Source: DATIXD01 sp035518875
Lineage (GTDB): Bacteria > Pseudomonadota > Gammaproteobacteria > Methylococcales > Methylococcaceae
Length of the DNA stretch: 26,057 nucleotides
Assembly (NCBI GenBank): GCA_035518875.1
Contig: DATIXD010000355.1
Location: forward strand, 1-26,057
Reading direction: 5' to 3'
Part shown: in pieces, positions 13,684-25,400 of the stretch
How positions within the stretch are numbered: position 1 is the first letter of the stretch
Layout: each line of letters opens with the position of its first letter
Made by a program: the position numbers and the translations under genes
The notes under the pieces: model-generated
What the model saw: the letters and a program-made list of their open reading frames with translations, nothing else
Told to the model about the DNA's origin: nothing
The model's database searches: none

Positions 13684-14967
13684 TTAGAACGACCGCGTGA
13701 AAGCGCTACGGCCCGGATAAATTGCCAGGCCGCCTAGTTCTTCTTCGATTATGAGCAAGCGGTTGTATTTGGCGATGCGGTCGGAGCGACTCAGCGAGCC
13801 GGTCTTGATCTGGCCGGCGCAGGTAGCGACTGCGAGATCGGCGATGGTGGTATCCTCGGTTTCCCCCGACCGGTGCGAGACGACCGCCGTGTAGCCGGCG
13901 GCCTGAGCCATGTGAATGGCTTCCAGCGTTTCCGTGAGGGTGCCGATTTGGTTCACTTTGATTAGGATAGAATTGGCGATTTGCGCCTCGATGCCCTGTT
14001 TCAGTATAGCCGGGTTGGTCACGAATAGATCGTCGCCCACCAGCTGGATGCGCTTGCCCAGCGTGCCGGTCAACAGTCCCCAGCCGTGCCAGTCGTTCTC
14101 GGCCATGCCGTCCTCGATGGTGATGATAGGGTATTTGTCGACCCAGCCGGCAAGGTACTCCGCGAATTCCTCGCAGCTAAAGCGTTTGCCCTCGGATTCC
14201 AGTACATAGGAGCCGTTCTGGTAAAACTCCGAGCTGGCCACGTCCAGCCCCAGGCAAATGTCCTGACCCGGTTGGTATCCGGCTTTTTCGATGGCTTTCA
14301 GAATGATGCCGATAGCGGCTTCGTTGGATGGCAGGTTGGGGGCGAAGCCGCCCTCGTCGCCCACTGTCGTGGTCAGACCCTGGTCGGAAAGCACTTTTTT
14401 CAGGGCGTGGAACACTTCGGCGCCATAACGCAGGGCTTCGCGGAAACTCGGCGCACCCACCGGCAGGATCATGAATTCCTGCATATCCACGCTGTTGTCG
14501 GCGTGGGCGCCGCCGTTGATGATGTTCATCATCGGCACCGGCATCCGGTATTCGCCGGATTGGTTGAGGTAGGCGTACAAGGGTTTGCCGGTGGCCTTGG
14601 CGGCGGCGTGGGCGGCGGCGAGAGAGACCGCCAGCAGTGCGTTCGCGCCCAGCCGGCCCTTATTGTCGGTGCCGTCCAGTTCAATCATGCGAGCGTCGAT
14701 GCCGGCCTGATCCTCCGCGTTCATGCCGACGATGGCCGAGCGAATGGCCGTTTTGACATTTTCGACGGCCTTGAGCACGCCCTTGCCCAGGTAGCGCGAT
14801 CGATCGCCATCGCGCAGTTCGATCGCCTCACGCGAGCCGGTGGAGGCGCCCGAGGGGACCATCGCCGAGCCCACGACCCCGGAGCCGAGAACGACGTCGG
14901 CTGCGACGGTAGGATTGCCGCGGGAATCGAGTACTTCTCGCGCTCGGATGTCAACGATTTTGTTCAT
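13684..14967 (-). CDS. eno: Enolase
   Basis: Enolase interconverts 2-phosphoglycerate and phosphoenolpyruvate in glycolysis and, in many bacteria, is also part of the RNA degradosome. The 427-residue protein is of normal length and aligns by eye throughout: VLDSRGNPTVAADVVL and GASTGSREA near the N-terminus, then NIINGGAHADNSVDMQEFMI, VGDEGGFAP and TIEDGMAENDWHGW. The C-terminal barrel residues lie in VGDDLFVTN, ILIKVNQIGTLTET (catalytic Lys) and VVSHRSGETEDTTIADLAV. The ribosome binding site is weak (GGTGTAA). It follows kdsA after 98 bases that contain a stem-loop, and precedes ftsB. Confidence 0.98.
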   Translation of the reverse strand: MNKIVDIRAREVLDSRGNPTVAADVVLGSGVVGSAMVPSGASTGSREAIELRDGDRSRYLGKGVLKAVENVKTAIRSAIVGMNAEDQAGIDARMIELDGTDNKGRLGANALLAVSLAAAHAAAKATGKPLYAYLNQSGEYRMPVPMMNIINGGAHADNSVDMQEFMILPVGAPSFREALRYGAEVFHALKKVLSDQGLTTTVGDEGGFAPNLPSNEAAIGIILKAIEKAGYQPGQDICLGLDVASSEFYQNGSYVLESEGKRFSCEEFAEYLAGWVDKYPIITIEDGMAENDWHGWGLLTGTLGKRIQLVGDDLFVTNPAILKQGIEAQIANSILIKVNQIGTLTETLEAIHMAQAAGYTAVVSHRSGETEDTTIADLAVATCAGQIKTGSLSRSDRIAKYNRLLIIEEELGGLAIYPGRSAFTRSF

Positions 14968-15035
14968 GCTTACACCATGATGTCGAGGGATTAAGACGAT
15001 AGGTTACGCCAATCGGTGCGGAATCTTCATTCAAC

Positions 15036-15070
15036 GTAAGCTGGGTAATACCATCGTACCCGGAGCTTAC
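15036..15070 (-). other. Intercistronic stem-loop at the kdsA stop codon
   Basis: GTAAGCT (15036-15042) pairs with AGCTTAC (15064-15070), and inside it GGGTA (15043-15047) pairs with TACCC (15057-15061). A two-base bulge and a nine-base loop complete the structure. It overlaps the kdsA stop codon and has no T tract on the minus strand. It could impede ribosome exit, protect the kdsA 3' end, or mark an RNA processing site between kdsA and eno. The structure is visible; the role is open. Confidence 0.45.
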
Positions 15071-15884
15071 AGGAAACCGCTGTTCTTCACCGTTCGGTCG
15101 ATTTGCGCCAGGACTTCCAGCAGTTCCGCCATGCGAGCGAGCGGCCAGGAATTCGGACCATCGCTCAGGGCATGGTCCGGGTCGGGGTGAGTTTCCATGA
15201 ACAATCCCGCGATACCCACAGCCGCAGCGGCTTTCGCCAAGGTCGGCACGAACTCGCGCTGACCGCCGGACACATGACCCTGACCGCCCGGCAGTTGCAC
15301 CGAATGGGTGGCGTCGAACACCACCGGGCAGTCGGTTTCGCGCATGATCACCAAGGAACGCATGTCGGAAACCAGATTGTTGTAGCCGAAGGAGACGCCG
15401 CGCTCGCAAACCAAGATCTGCTCGTTGCCGGTGGCCTTGGCCTTATTGACTACATTCTTCATGTCCCAGGGCGCCATGAACTGGCCCTTTTTGATGTTGA
15501 CCGGCTTGCCCTGGCGAGCGACAGCCTGGATGAAATTGGTCTGGCGGCACAGGAAGGCCGGTGTCTGCATCACATCCACCACAGCGGCGACCTCGCCCAG
15601 CGGCGTGTCTTCGTGCACGTCGGTCAGAACCGGCACGCGGATGGTTTCCCGGACTTTTTCCAGGATGCGCAAACCTGCCTCCAGGCCGAGCCCCCGAAAA
15701 CTCTCGTGCGAGGAGCGGTTGGCTTTGTCGAAGGACGATTTGTAGATGAAAGATATGCCCAACCGCTCGGTGATTTCCTTGAGTTGCCCGGCAGTATCCA
15801 GCGTCAGTTGTTCACTTTCAATCACGCAAGGGCCGGCGATCAGAAAGAACGGTTGTTCCAGGCTGGTTTCAAAACCGCACAACT

Positions 15885-15888
<4 letters not shown>
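15067..15888 (-). CDS. kdsA: 3-deoxy-D-manno-octulosonate 8-phosphate synthase
   Basis: KdsA condenses arabinose 5-phosphate with phosphoenolpyruvate to form Kdo-8-phosphate, needed for the inner core of lipopolysaccharide. This confirms a Gram-negative host. The 273-residue TIM-barrel protein shows FFLIAGPCVIESEQLTLDTA, YKSSFDKANRSS, GLGLEAGLRILEKV, PVLTDVHE, LCRQTNFIQA and VFDATHSVQLPGG. The start ATG overlaps the pyrG stop as ATGA, so the two are translationally coupled; further upstream the frame is only a shadow of pyrG. The order pyrG-kdsA-eno-ftsB is common in gammaproteobacteria. Confidence 0.97.
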
Positions 15889-17531
<1,643 letters not shown>

Positions 17532-17609
17532 CGAGTCTATGGAAAACAGCTGGTCGGGTGAGAAGACCGTTCAAACTTTGCGTCCCAAGGTGTGGCGCCG
17601 AGCGACGTG

Positions 17610-17625
17610 CCCCGATGGTTCGGGG
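17610..17625 (-). other. Hairpin in the pyrG leader
   Basis: CCCCGA (17610-17615) and TCGGGG (17620-17625) form a six-base-pair stem with a four-base loop in the untranslated leader of pyrG. No T tract follows, so it is not a standard terminator of tilS. It might be a leftover of termination or a leader RNA structure. Confidence 0.3.
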
Positions 17626-17652
17626 AGTTCTCACAATCAAGCATAATTAAAT

Positions 17653-17681
17653 ATTTTACTCGAGCATCCGTTTCGAGTCAT
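17653..17681 (-). promoter_or_regulatory. Possible sigma-70 promoter of pyrG
   Basis: On the minus strand ATGACT (17681-17676) and TAAAAT (17658-17653) are separated by 17 bases. The -10 matches five of six consensus bases and the -35 four of six. The 193-base gap between tilS and pyrG is one of the longest in this gene series and includes an AT-rich patch just downstream, which fits an internal promoter. Confidence 0.4.
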
Positions 17682-17724
17682 GGCTTTTGAGCCGTCCGGT
17701 CTCCGGATCATGATGCGGGGATGG

Positions 17725-19083
17725 TCATGCACCGGTTTGGGCCCCTTCGTAGGGACTGCGCCAGCTAATGGCGATGCCGGATTCGCCCGGCTTGACGGCG
17801 AAAGGCGCGCAGACCCACCAACCGGCCACGACAGCCAGTTCGTCATTAATATAGACCAGCGGAGCACGCCCTCGGAGCCAGGGTGGGATACCGAGCTCCT
17901 GGAAAAGTTTTTTCAGCGTGTGCGTTCCGGTTCTTCCGGCCAGGCGGCAGGTTTCCCCGCCTTGCCGGTAACGCACGGTGATCGATGCGCGTCGCCAGGT
18001 TTCCGCATCGACAGCGCAGCCGCTGGTGACCGAGACATCGAGCTCCCCGTTATTGTCGGGAAGTTCAAGGGCGGATGAGCCATCCCAGGAAATCCTCACG
18101 GACGGATCGATAGGAAACTGAGGTCGGAGCAGGAAAAGTCCGTCCCGATAGCGTCGTACCTCGCCTTCGCGCCAACTGACGATAGGCGTTTTGTCCGGCC
18201 CGGCGGGGAGGACCTCGTTCAGGATTCTTTCGATGACCACGGCGGGCGGCATGCGGTAGCCGGCGCGGCGCAACCAGGCGCGCAGCACCAGGCGTTGGTC
18301 CTCCGCGCGGAGCAAGCTCAGCCGTGCGACATCGAGACTGATGCCATCGGCGCGCCGGGTCGACCGGCAAAGATCGTCCGCCAAATCGCCGAGCAATCGC
18401 TGCGCTTCAGCGCAATGGCCGGCGGTTCTGCTTAGGGCTTTGACAACGCCGGGCCAGCGCTTCTCCAACAAGGGAATGACCTGGTGGCGCAGAAAGTTTC
18501 GATCATGACCGAGGTTCAAATTGCTGGGGTCGTCGATCCATTGTAAATCGTGTTCTTCCGCATAGGTTTGCAATTGCCGCCGCGAATGGTTCAGTAGCGG
18601 CCGCAACAGGAAGCCCGGCCCTAGGTTCGAGCATTCCGGCATCGCCGCCAGTCCCGCCAATCCCGCCCCGCGCATCAGCTGGAGCAGCAGAGTTTCCGCC
18701 TGGTCGTCGCGGTGCTGGGCGGTCAGGACGATCTCTTCCGCGGAGAGTCGGGAGCGGATGGCCCGATAACGGGCGCGCCTGGCCGCCTCTTCGGGGCTTT
18801 CACCCGGTTCGGCGCTTGCATCGACCTTGACGAGCAAAAAGGGGATGCTCAGCTCTCGGCAGGCAAGCTCGCAGTGGCTGGCCCAGGCGTCCGCCTCCCT
18901 TTGCAAGCCGTGATGGATGTGAACGGCGGTGAAGAAGGGAGCGGCTTGCATGGATCGTTGCAAACGGGCACAAAGGTGCAGCAAGACATGGGAATCAACC
19001 CCGCCGCTGTAGGCGATCCAGTAACGCTGAGGGGGAGGGTGTCGCTGCAGCGTCGCCCGGAAGCTATCAAGCGTCAGCCTCAT
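17725..19083 (-). CDS. tilS: tRNA(Ile)-lysidine synthase
   Basis: TilS attaches lysine to C34 of the CAU-anticodon isoleucine tRNA, changing both its charging and its decoding; it is usually essential. The 452-residue protein has the PP-loop ATP-binding motif SGGVDS at about residues 25-30, HIHHGLQREADAW, ARYRAIRSRL and LTAQHRDDQAETLLLQLMRGAGLAGLAAM. Its C-terminal domains contain VRYRQGGETCRLAGRTGTHTLKKLFQELGIPPWLRGRAPLVY-type sequence, shared with E. coli TilS. In E. coli tilS also lies just downstream of accA, as here, with a 49-base gap. Confidence 0.96.
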   Translation of the reverse strand: MRLTLDSFRATLQRHPPPQRYWIAYSGGVDSHVLLHLCARLQRSMQAAPFFTAVHIHHGLQREADAWASHCELACRELSIPFLLVKVDASAEPGESPEEAARRARYRAIRSRLSAEEIVLTAQHRDDQAETLLLQLMRGAGLAGLAAMPECSNLGPGFLLRPLLNHSRRQLQTYAEEHDLQWIDDPSNLNLGHDRNFLRHQVIPLLEKRWPGVVKALSRTAGHCAEAQRLLGDLADDLCRSTRRADGISLDVARLSLLRAEDQRLVLRAWLRRAGYRMPPAVVIERILNEVLPAGPDKTPIVSWREGEVRRYRDGLFLLRPQFPIDPSVRISWDGSSALELPDNNGELDVSVTSGCAVDAETWRRASITVRYRQGGETCRLAGRTGTHTLKKLFQELGIPPWLRGRAPLVYINDELAVVAGWWVCAPFAVKPGESGIAISWRSPYEGAQTGA

Positions 19084-19132
19084 GTGGTAGGGAGGTCATG
19101 CCCGCCCCGATCGAAGGGAGCTGGCTAGTTGC

Positions 19133-20098
19133 TCAGGCGGCCGATTCTTCATAAACACCATAAGCCATCAAGCGCTGGTAACGGCGTTCCAGCAGGGTCT
19201 CCGTCTGCTCCCCCTGTAATTCGTTAAGGTGTCTTTTCAGCGCCGCTTTCAGGTTTTCCGACGTGATCCTGCGGTCGCGATGGGCGCCTCCGAGGGGCTC
19301 TGGAATGATTTCGTCGACCAGTTTCAGCTCAAACAAACGCTCCGAGGTGATGCCCATGGCTTCGGCGGCCAGTTCCGCTTTTTCCGCGCTTTTCCACAGG
19401 ATGGAAGCGCAACCTTCAGGCGAAATCACCGAATAGGTGCTGTATTCCAGCATCAAAAGGCGGTCTCCCACGCCAACGGCCAGTGCCCCGCCGGAGCCGC
19501 CTTCGCCGATGACCGTGCAGATGACGGGGGTGCGCAGCTTGGACATTTCGAAAAGGTTGCGGGCGATGGCTTCGCTCTGCCCGCGCTCCTCCGCCCCGAT
19601 GCCGGGATAGGCGCCGGGCGTGTCGATGAAGCACAGGATGGGCAGGCGAAAGCGTTCCGCCAGCCGCATCAGCCGCAGAGCCTTGCGGTAGCCTTCCGGG
19701 CGCGGCATGCCGAAGTTGCGATAGATTTTTTCCTTGGTGTCTCGGCCTTTCTGATGACCGATGATCATTACCGGCTGCGCGTCCAGGCGAGCCAAGCCGC
19801 CGACGATCGCCGGATCGTCCGCAAAACCGCGGTCACCGTGTAATTCATGGAAATCGTCGAACATGAAGTCGATGTAGTCGAGGGTGTAGGGCCGTTGCGG
19901 GTGACGCGAAAGTTGGGAAATCTGCCACGCCGATAGGTCCGAAAAAACCGACTCGGTCAACTTGCGGCTTTTTTCCTCGAGCCGGGCGATTTCCTCGGAG
20001 ATGTTGATCTCGTTGTCGAACCCGACATGGCGAAGTTCCTCGATCTTGGCTTCAAGCTCTGCGATCGACTGTTCAAAGTCCAAGAATTTCAGATCCAT
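19133..20098 (-). CDS. accA: Acetyl-CoA carboxylase carboxyltransferase subunit alpha
   Basis: AccA pairs with AccD to transfer the carboxyl group from biotin to acetyl-CoA, the committed step of fatty-acid synthesis. The 321-residue protein starts MDLKFLDFEQSIAELEAKIEEL, a coiled-coil N-terminus. The crotonase-like core has HGDRGFADDPAIVGG, GHQKGRDT, RNFGMPRPEGYRKALRLM, DTPGAYPGIGAEERGQSEAI, GEGGSGGALAVGVGD and SVISPEGCASILWK. Length matches the E. coli enzyme (319). It lies 37 bases after the hydrolase gene and 49 bases before tilS. Confidence 0.98.
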   Translation of the reverse strand: MDLKFLDFEQSIAELEAKIEELRHVGFDNEINISEEIARLEEKSRKLTESVFSDLSAWQISQLSRHPQRPYTLDYIDFMFDDFHELHGDRGFADDPAIVGGLARLDAQPVMIIGHQKGRDTKEKIYRNFGMPRPEGYRKALRLMRLAERFRLPILCFIDTPGAYPGIGAEERGQSEAIARNLFEMSKLRTPVICTVIGEGGSGGALAVGVGDRLLMLEYSTYSVISPEGCASILWKSAEKAELAAEAMGITSERLFELKLVDEIIPEPLGGAHRDRRITSENLKAALKRHLNELQGEQTETLLERRYQRLMAYGVYEESAA

Positions 20099-20135
20099 GG
20101 TTATCGTTATTCTGTGGGGGAGGAGAAAAAATGGC

Positions 20136-20855
20136 CTAGTGTAACACCTCGGCGAGGAAATTTTGCAGGTTCTGCCAGGAACGACGGTCGGCAGATGCCT
20201 TGTAGACCGTGCCGAAGGATGGGTCGTTGGCGCGAGGGTTGGTGAAGGCGTGGACGGTGCCGCCGTAAACGTGAACCTGCCAGTCGGCGCCGCTTTCGGT
20301 CAGCTCCTTTTCCAGGGCTAGGACCTGCTCGGGCGGGGCCATTGGATCGTCGTGGCCGTGCAGCACCAACACCTTGGCCTTGATCGGGTTGCCCCGGGTG
20401 TTGCCGGGCGGAATCAACAGGCCATGAAAACTGACGACGCCGCGAATGTCGGCTCCGGTCCGCGCCAAGTCCAACACGCACAGGCCGCCGAAGCAAAAGC
20501 CGATTGCCGCGATCCGATCGCCATCCACCTCCTTGAGGCCGCGAACGGCTTTAAGGGCGGAGGTCATGCGCCCTTGCAGGAGCCGGCGGTCGTCCATGAA
20601 GGGTTGCATCAGCCTGGCATTTTCTTCCGGCCCGCTGCCGAGCATGCCCCTGCCGTACATGTCCAGGGCGAAGCCGGCGTAACCCATTTCCGCCAGCTTG
20701 CGCGCCTTCTCGCAGGCGAATTCGTCGCGTCCGCCCCAGGCGTGCGAAACCAGCACCGCCGGCAGCGGTTGGGGCATCGCCTCGTCATAGGCGAGGAAGC
20801 CTTCCAAAAGGATATCGTTGTCGAAGTATTCGATGGTGCGAGTTTGGATGCTCAT
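20136..20855 (-). CDS. Dienelactone hydrolase family protein
   Basis: This is a cytoplasmic alpha/beta-hydrolase of 239 residues in the dienelactone hydrolase family. The nucleophile elbow GFCFGG has a cysteine (C121) instead of serine, as in true dienelactone hydrolases; the likely acid is D170 in LHGHDDPMAPPEQV and the histidine is H202 in YGGTVHAFTNP. VLVSHAWGGRDEF forms the oxyanion region. There is no signal peptide. The natural substrate cannot be told from sequence; many such proteins are general carboxylesterases with no link to chloroaromatic breakdown. It is placed between tolC and accA, with GGGAG ahead of the ATG. The context gives no clear functional clue. Confidence 0.9.
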   Translation of the reverse strand: MSIQTRTIEYFDNDILLEGFLAYDEAMPQPLPAVLVSHAWGGRDEFACEKARKLAEMGYAGFALDMYGRGMLGSGPEENARLMQPFMDDRRLLQGRMTSALKAVRGLKEVDGDRIAAIGFCFGGLCVLDLARTGADIRGVVSFHGLLIPPGNTRGNPIKAKVLVLHGHDDPMAPPEQVLALEKELTESGADWQVHVYGGTVHAFTNPRANDPSFGTVYKASADRRSWQNLQNFLAEVLH

Positions 20856-20976
20856 GGACTGGTCTCCCTCGGGGTCTGTGGAAATTTGGTCCGGGACTGT
20901 TCGCCCAAGCTGTCCGGCCGGGTCGGCATTTCCGGTTACGCTGAGATCCGTCGCACGGGGACTAGCGATGAAATGC

Positions 20977-22326
20977 TCAGCTGCGGCTCAGCCAGCGGTT
21001 AACTAATTCGATATCCTCGAGCCGTAACATGCTGGCGGCCTGCTTGAGCGACAAACTATTGATGATGTAGTCGTAACGGGCCTGTGCGTAATTCCGTTTC
21101 GCTTGATAGAGGTTACGCTGTTCGATCAGCACGTCGACCATGGTCCGGGTGCCTACTTCGAAGCCGGCTTCGGCGGCTTCCAGGGCGCTTTGCGAGGATA
21201 CCACCGCCGCCTTGAGCGCTGCCACCTGGCTGATGGAGGAGAGGACGCCGCGATAGGCGTCTTTCACCTGCCGTGTGACCGCACGGCGCTGGGTGTCGAG
21301 ATTCTCCTGCGCCGCCTCAAATTCGTGGCGCGCCTGCCGAACCCGGGAATTGACACCGCCACCCTGGAAAAGGGGCACGTTGACTTGCATGCCGATGACT
21401 GCGGATTCGTTCGTTGGCGTTCGTGGTCGGTTGGTATCGGTAAAACCGGCCGAGCCGATCAAATCGAGCGTGGGCAGGTGGCCGGCAAACTGCAGGTCGA
21501 TTCCCTTTTTTGCCTGTTCCGCCTGGTTTTGGGCGGCGATGATGGCCAGATTGTTCTGCTGCGCGCGTTCGGCCCAGTCGTCGATGTTGGCCGGTTGCGG
21601 GCTGTCCAGGATAAATTCCGTCGCTAGTGCGCTGAGTTTCTCGTCAAATTCGCCAATGATTTCCCGCAGTGCTTCTCGTGCGTTATCCAAATCATTTTGC
21701 GCTTTGATTTCGCTGGCCCGAGCCTGGTCGTAAGCGGCCTGGGCTTCGTTGACGTCGGTGATGGCGATGAGGCCGACCTCGAAGCGGGCTTTGGCTTGCT
21801 CGAGCTGGCGTTCGATCGCCTGTTTTTCTGCTTGAGCAAACTCCAGGTTGTCCTGAGCCAATAGCACGTTGAAATAGGCCTGGGCCGTGCGCAGTCCCGT
21901 GTTCTGCTGTTCTGCCGCGTAGGTCGCTTCGGCCTGGGCAACCTGATTGTCCGCCTGACTGAGCTGCACCCAAAGCTCGTGATGATAGATCGGCTGCGTC
22001 AGGTTGATGCTGGCGGAACTGTTCCAAAAGTTGAGGTTGAAAAAGTTCCGAGTTATTTGACCGGCGCCACCCTGGATAGCAGCGGTTGCTGGGGACAGTT
22101 GCTTTATGAGCAGGGAATTACGGTTCATCTGTCCGGTAACCGATAATGTGGGCAGCAGTTGGGCGATGCTCTGCGGCCTGGTTTCCAACACCGCGTTGCG
22201 GTTGGCTTCGGCTTGCCTCAGGCGCGGGTCGTGTTGCAGGGCGAGTTCGTAGGTCGCGAGCAAATCCTGGGCCTCGGCCGCAGCCAAGGGCAGCGCGAGG
22301 GCCAGGAATAAAGCGCGTGTTTTCAT
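20977..22326 (-). CDS. tolC: TolC family outer membrane efflux channel
   Basis: This is an outer-membrane channel protein used by tripartite efflux pumps and type I secretion. A signal peptide (MKTRALFLALALPLAAAEA, cleavage probably before QDLL) is followed by two repeats of the outer-membrane efflux domain. The first has the TYELALQHDPRLRQAEANRNAVLET and SINLTQPIYHHE segments, the second GMQVNVPLFQGGGVNSRVRQA. Both have long helical tracts. The C-terminal region includes GFEVGTRTMVDVLIEQRNLYQAKRNYAQARYDYI, typical of TolC proper. Length is 449 residues. It is flanked by dnaE (94 bases upstream) and the hydrolase gene rather than by pump genes, as is common for general-purpose tolC. Confidence 0.95.
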   Translation of the reverse strand: MKTRALFLALALPLAAAEAQDLLATYELALQHDPRLRQAEANRNAVLETRPQSIAQLLPTLSVTGQMNRNSLLIKQLSPATAAIQGGAGQITRNFFNLNFWNSSASINLTQPIYHHELWVQLSQADNQVAQAEATYAAEQQNTGLRTAQAYFNVLLAQDNLEFAQAEKQAIERQLEQAKARFEVGLIAITDVNEAQAAYDQARASEIKAQNDLDNAREALREIIGEFDEKLSALATEFILDSPQPANIDDWAERAQQNNLAIIAAQNQAEQAKKGIDLQFAGHLPTLDLIGSAGFTDTNRPRTPTNESAVIGMQVNVPLFQGGGVNSRVRQARHEFEAAQENLDTQRRAVTRQVKDAYRGVLSSISQVAALKAAVVSSQSALEAAEAGFEVGTRTMVDVLIEQRNLYQAKRNYAQARYDYIINSLSLKQAASMLRLEDIELVNRWLSRS

Positions 22327-22420
22327 GGGGTGTTTCCGTCAGCGGCTGGAGGCGATTGGCCAAGCGGTTCGAACGCGCCGGTCTGCAAAATGCTACTGAT
22401 TCTAGCGTATCGCACGGCCT

Positions 22421-25400
22421 CTACGGATACAGCATCCTGACCCTGTCGGCACCGATGCGCTTTTGCAGGCGGGTCAACAGCGTATCGCCCGGATGTATGC
22501 GCCAGCTTTCGCCGAGCTGAATCATAGACTGCGAGGTGGGGCCCCGGTATTCGATGCAAACGGGACAGACTCCGCCTTGAAACGGCTGGAGCAAATCCTG
22601 AAGTTCCGCCGCGAAGTCCTTGCCGTCGCTGCTATCGACGCCGTTGACGGCGGACCACTGGATCAGAAGATGTTTGGCAAAATGGGCGCGGGCCTGCTCG
22701 ATGCTGAACAAGCGTTCGGCGCTCAGCCGCAACTGCCCGGAGAAGTCATCCATCGCCAAAGCGCCCTCGGCCACCAGCAAGGCGTCCTTGGACAGATAAT
22801 CTCGATATTTCTCGAAGACCTCGGAAAACACCGCCACTTCCAGGCGGCCGGTGCGGTCGTCGAGGGTCGCAAACGCCATGCGCTTGCCGTTCTTGTTCTG
22901 CTTGGTGCGCAGTTCCACCACTAGACCGGCCACCACCGCGCGGATTTCGTTGCTCATGCGAGGCCTCCATGCCTCGCCCCCTTCCGACGCAGCGCGGCTT
23001 TCCTGCCGCTTGAATCGCGTTGCTTCGCCCTGCCGGGCTGTACCCGAGCCGCGGTTATTGGTTTCGACATTCAATTTGCCGAGCCGGTCGGTGATGAAAT
23101 GGGCGAGTTCGTCCTCGTACCGGCTGATGGGATGGCCGGTGAGATAAAGGCCCAGGGTCGCCTTTTCGTGGGCCAGGCGTTGATCTTCGGGCCAGGGATC
23201 CATTGATTCCCGCGGCCGTGACGCTTCGGCCTGTTCCTCGGGTTCGGTCAAAAGGCCGAACAGGTCGTCCTGGCCGGTCGCGGCCGTGGTCCCATGCTGT
23301 TCCGCCGCCCTCAGGGCGTTGGGCAGTTCCGCCAGGTGCAGCGCGCGATTGGGATCGAACCCATCGAGTGCGCCGGCGCGGATCAGCGCTTCGAGGACGC
23401 GGCGATTGGCCTTGCGCAGATCGATGCGCTTGCACAGGTCGAAGAGTTCCTTGAACGGGCCATGCCGCTGCCGTTCCCGGATGATATCCTCGATCGCCGT
23501 TTCGCCGACCCCCTTGATCGCGCCGAGTCCATATTGAATCCGGCCGTCTTCGCGCACGGTGAAGCGGAACTCCGACTGGTTAATGTCCGGCGGGGCAATG
23601 GCCAGCTTCATCTCCCGGCATTCCTCGATCAGCACCACCACCTTGTCGGTGTTGTCCATATCGGCGGATAGCACCGCCGCCATGAATTCGGCAGGGTAAT
23701 GCGCCTTGAGCCAGGCGGTTTGATAGGATACCAGGGCATAGGCGGCGGAGTGCGACTTGTTGAAGCCGTATTCGGCGAATTTCTCCATCAAGTCGAAGAT
23801 GTGAGTGGCGGTAGTTTCCTCGACCCCGAGGCCGACTGCGCCGGCGACGAAGATTTCGCGCTGCTTGGCCATCTCCTCCGGCTTTTTCTTGCCCATTGCT
23901 CGGCGCAGCAGGTCGGCGCCGCCCAGCGTGTAACCGGCCAGCACCTGGGCGATCTGCATCACCTGTTCCTGGTAGACGATGACGCCATAGGTCGGTTTGA
24001 GGATACCTTCGAGCTTGGGGTGCGGGTATTGGACCTTGGCCTTGCCGTGCTTGCGGTTGACGAAGTCATCCACCATACCCGATTGCAGGGGGCCGGGGCG
24101 GAATAGGGCGACCAGGGCGATGATGTCTTCGAAGCAGTCGGGCTGCAACCGCCCGATCAACTCCTTCATGCCGCGCGATTCGAGCTGGAACACCGCCGTG
24201 GTGGCCTTGCGTTTGAGCAGGGCGTAACTGGCGGGATCGTTGCGGGAAATCAGGTTGATGTCGACCGGCGGCTCGCCTTTCGCGGCCCGTTGCCGGTTAA
24301 TGGTGTCCACCGCCCAGTCGATGATGGTGAGGGTGCGCAGCCCCAGGAAGTCGAACTTGACCAGGCCGACCGCCTCCACATCGTCCTTGTCGAACTGGGT
24401 GACCAGGTTGTCGCCGCCCTGTTCGCAATAAAGGGGGGTGAAGTCGATCAGTTTGGACGGTGCGATGACCACGCCGCCGGCATGCTTGCCCGCGTTGCGG
24501 GTGATGCCTTCCAGGGTCTTGGCGAGGTCGATGAGGGCGCGGACTTCCTCGTCGGATTCGTAGAGCATGCGCAGATCCCCACTGTCCTGCAGCGCCTTGT
24601 CGAGGGTAATGCCCAGTTCAAAGGGGATCAGCTTGGCGATGCGGTCGACGAACCCGTAAGGATGACCCAATACCCGACCGACGTCGCGCACCACGGCCTT
24701 GGCCGCCATGCTGCCATAGGTGATGATCTGGGACACGCGGTCGCGCCCGTAATGCCGGGCCACATAGTCGATGACCTCGTCGCGTCGCTCCATGCAGAAG
24801 TCCACGTCGAAGTCGGGCATGGACACGCGCTCCGGGTTAAGGAAGCGCTCGAACAGCAGTTCGAATTCGATGGGGTTTAGGTCGGTGATCTTGAGGGCGT
24901 AGGCCACCAACGAGCCGGCGCCCGATCCGCGCCCCGGGCCCACCGGGATGCCGTTATGCTTGGCCCACTGGATGAAGTCGGCGACGATGAGGAAGTAGCC
25001 GGGGAAACCCATCTGCTTGATCACGTTCAACTCGACTTCCAGGCGCTCCCGGTACGGCTTACGCATCTCTTCAGTCGCGCCCGGCATGAGGATGGCTAAG
25101 CGCTCCTCCAGTCCCTTGTGCGATTGTTGGGTGAAGAACTCGTCCGCGCTCAGGCCTTCCGGAACCGGGAAGTCGGGTAGGTAGTTCTTTCCCAGGTTCA
25201 GGTCGATGTTGCAACGTTTGGCGATTTCGACCGTGTTTTCCAATGCCTCGGGGATGTCGGCGAATAGTGCCTGCATTTCCTCGGGACTACGCAGATATTG
25301 CTGCTCGCTGTATTCGCGCGGACGGCGGGGATCGTCCAGCACCCGCCCCTGGTTGATGCAGACGCGAGCCTCGTGGGCGTCGAATTCGGATGTGTGCAGG

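Noticed and set aside
14086..14994. Long open frame of about 300 codons opposite enolase
   Set aside because: It is the exact antisense of eno; the codon bias of GC-rich genes leaves long open antisense frames, and the product has no recognisable domain.
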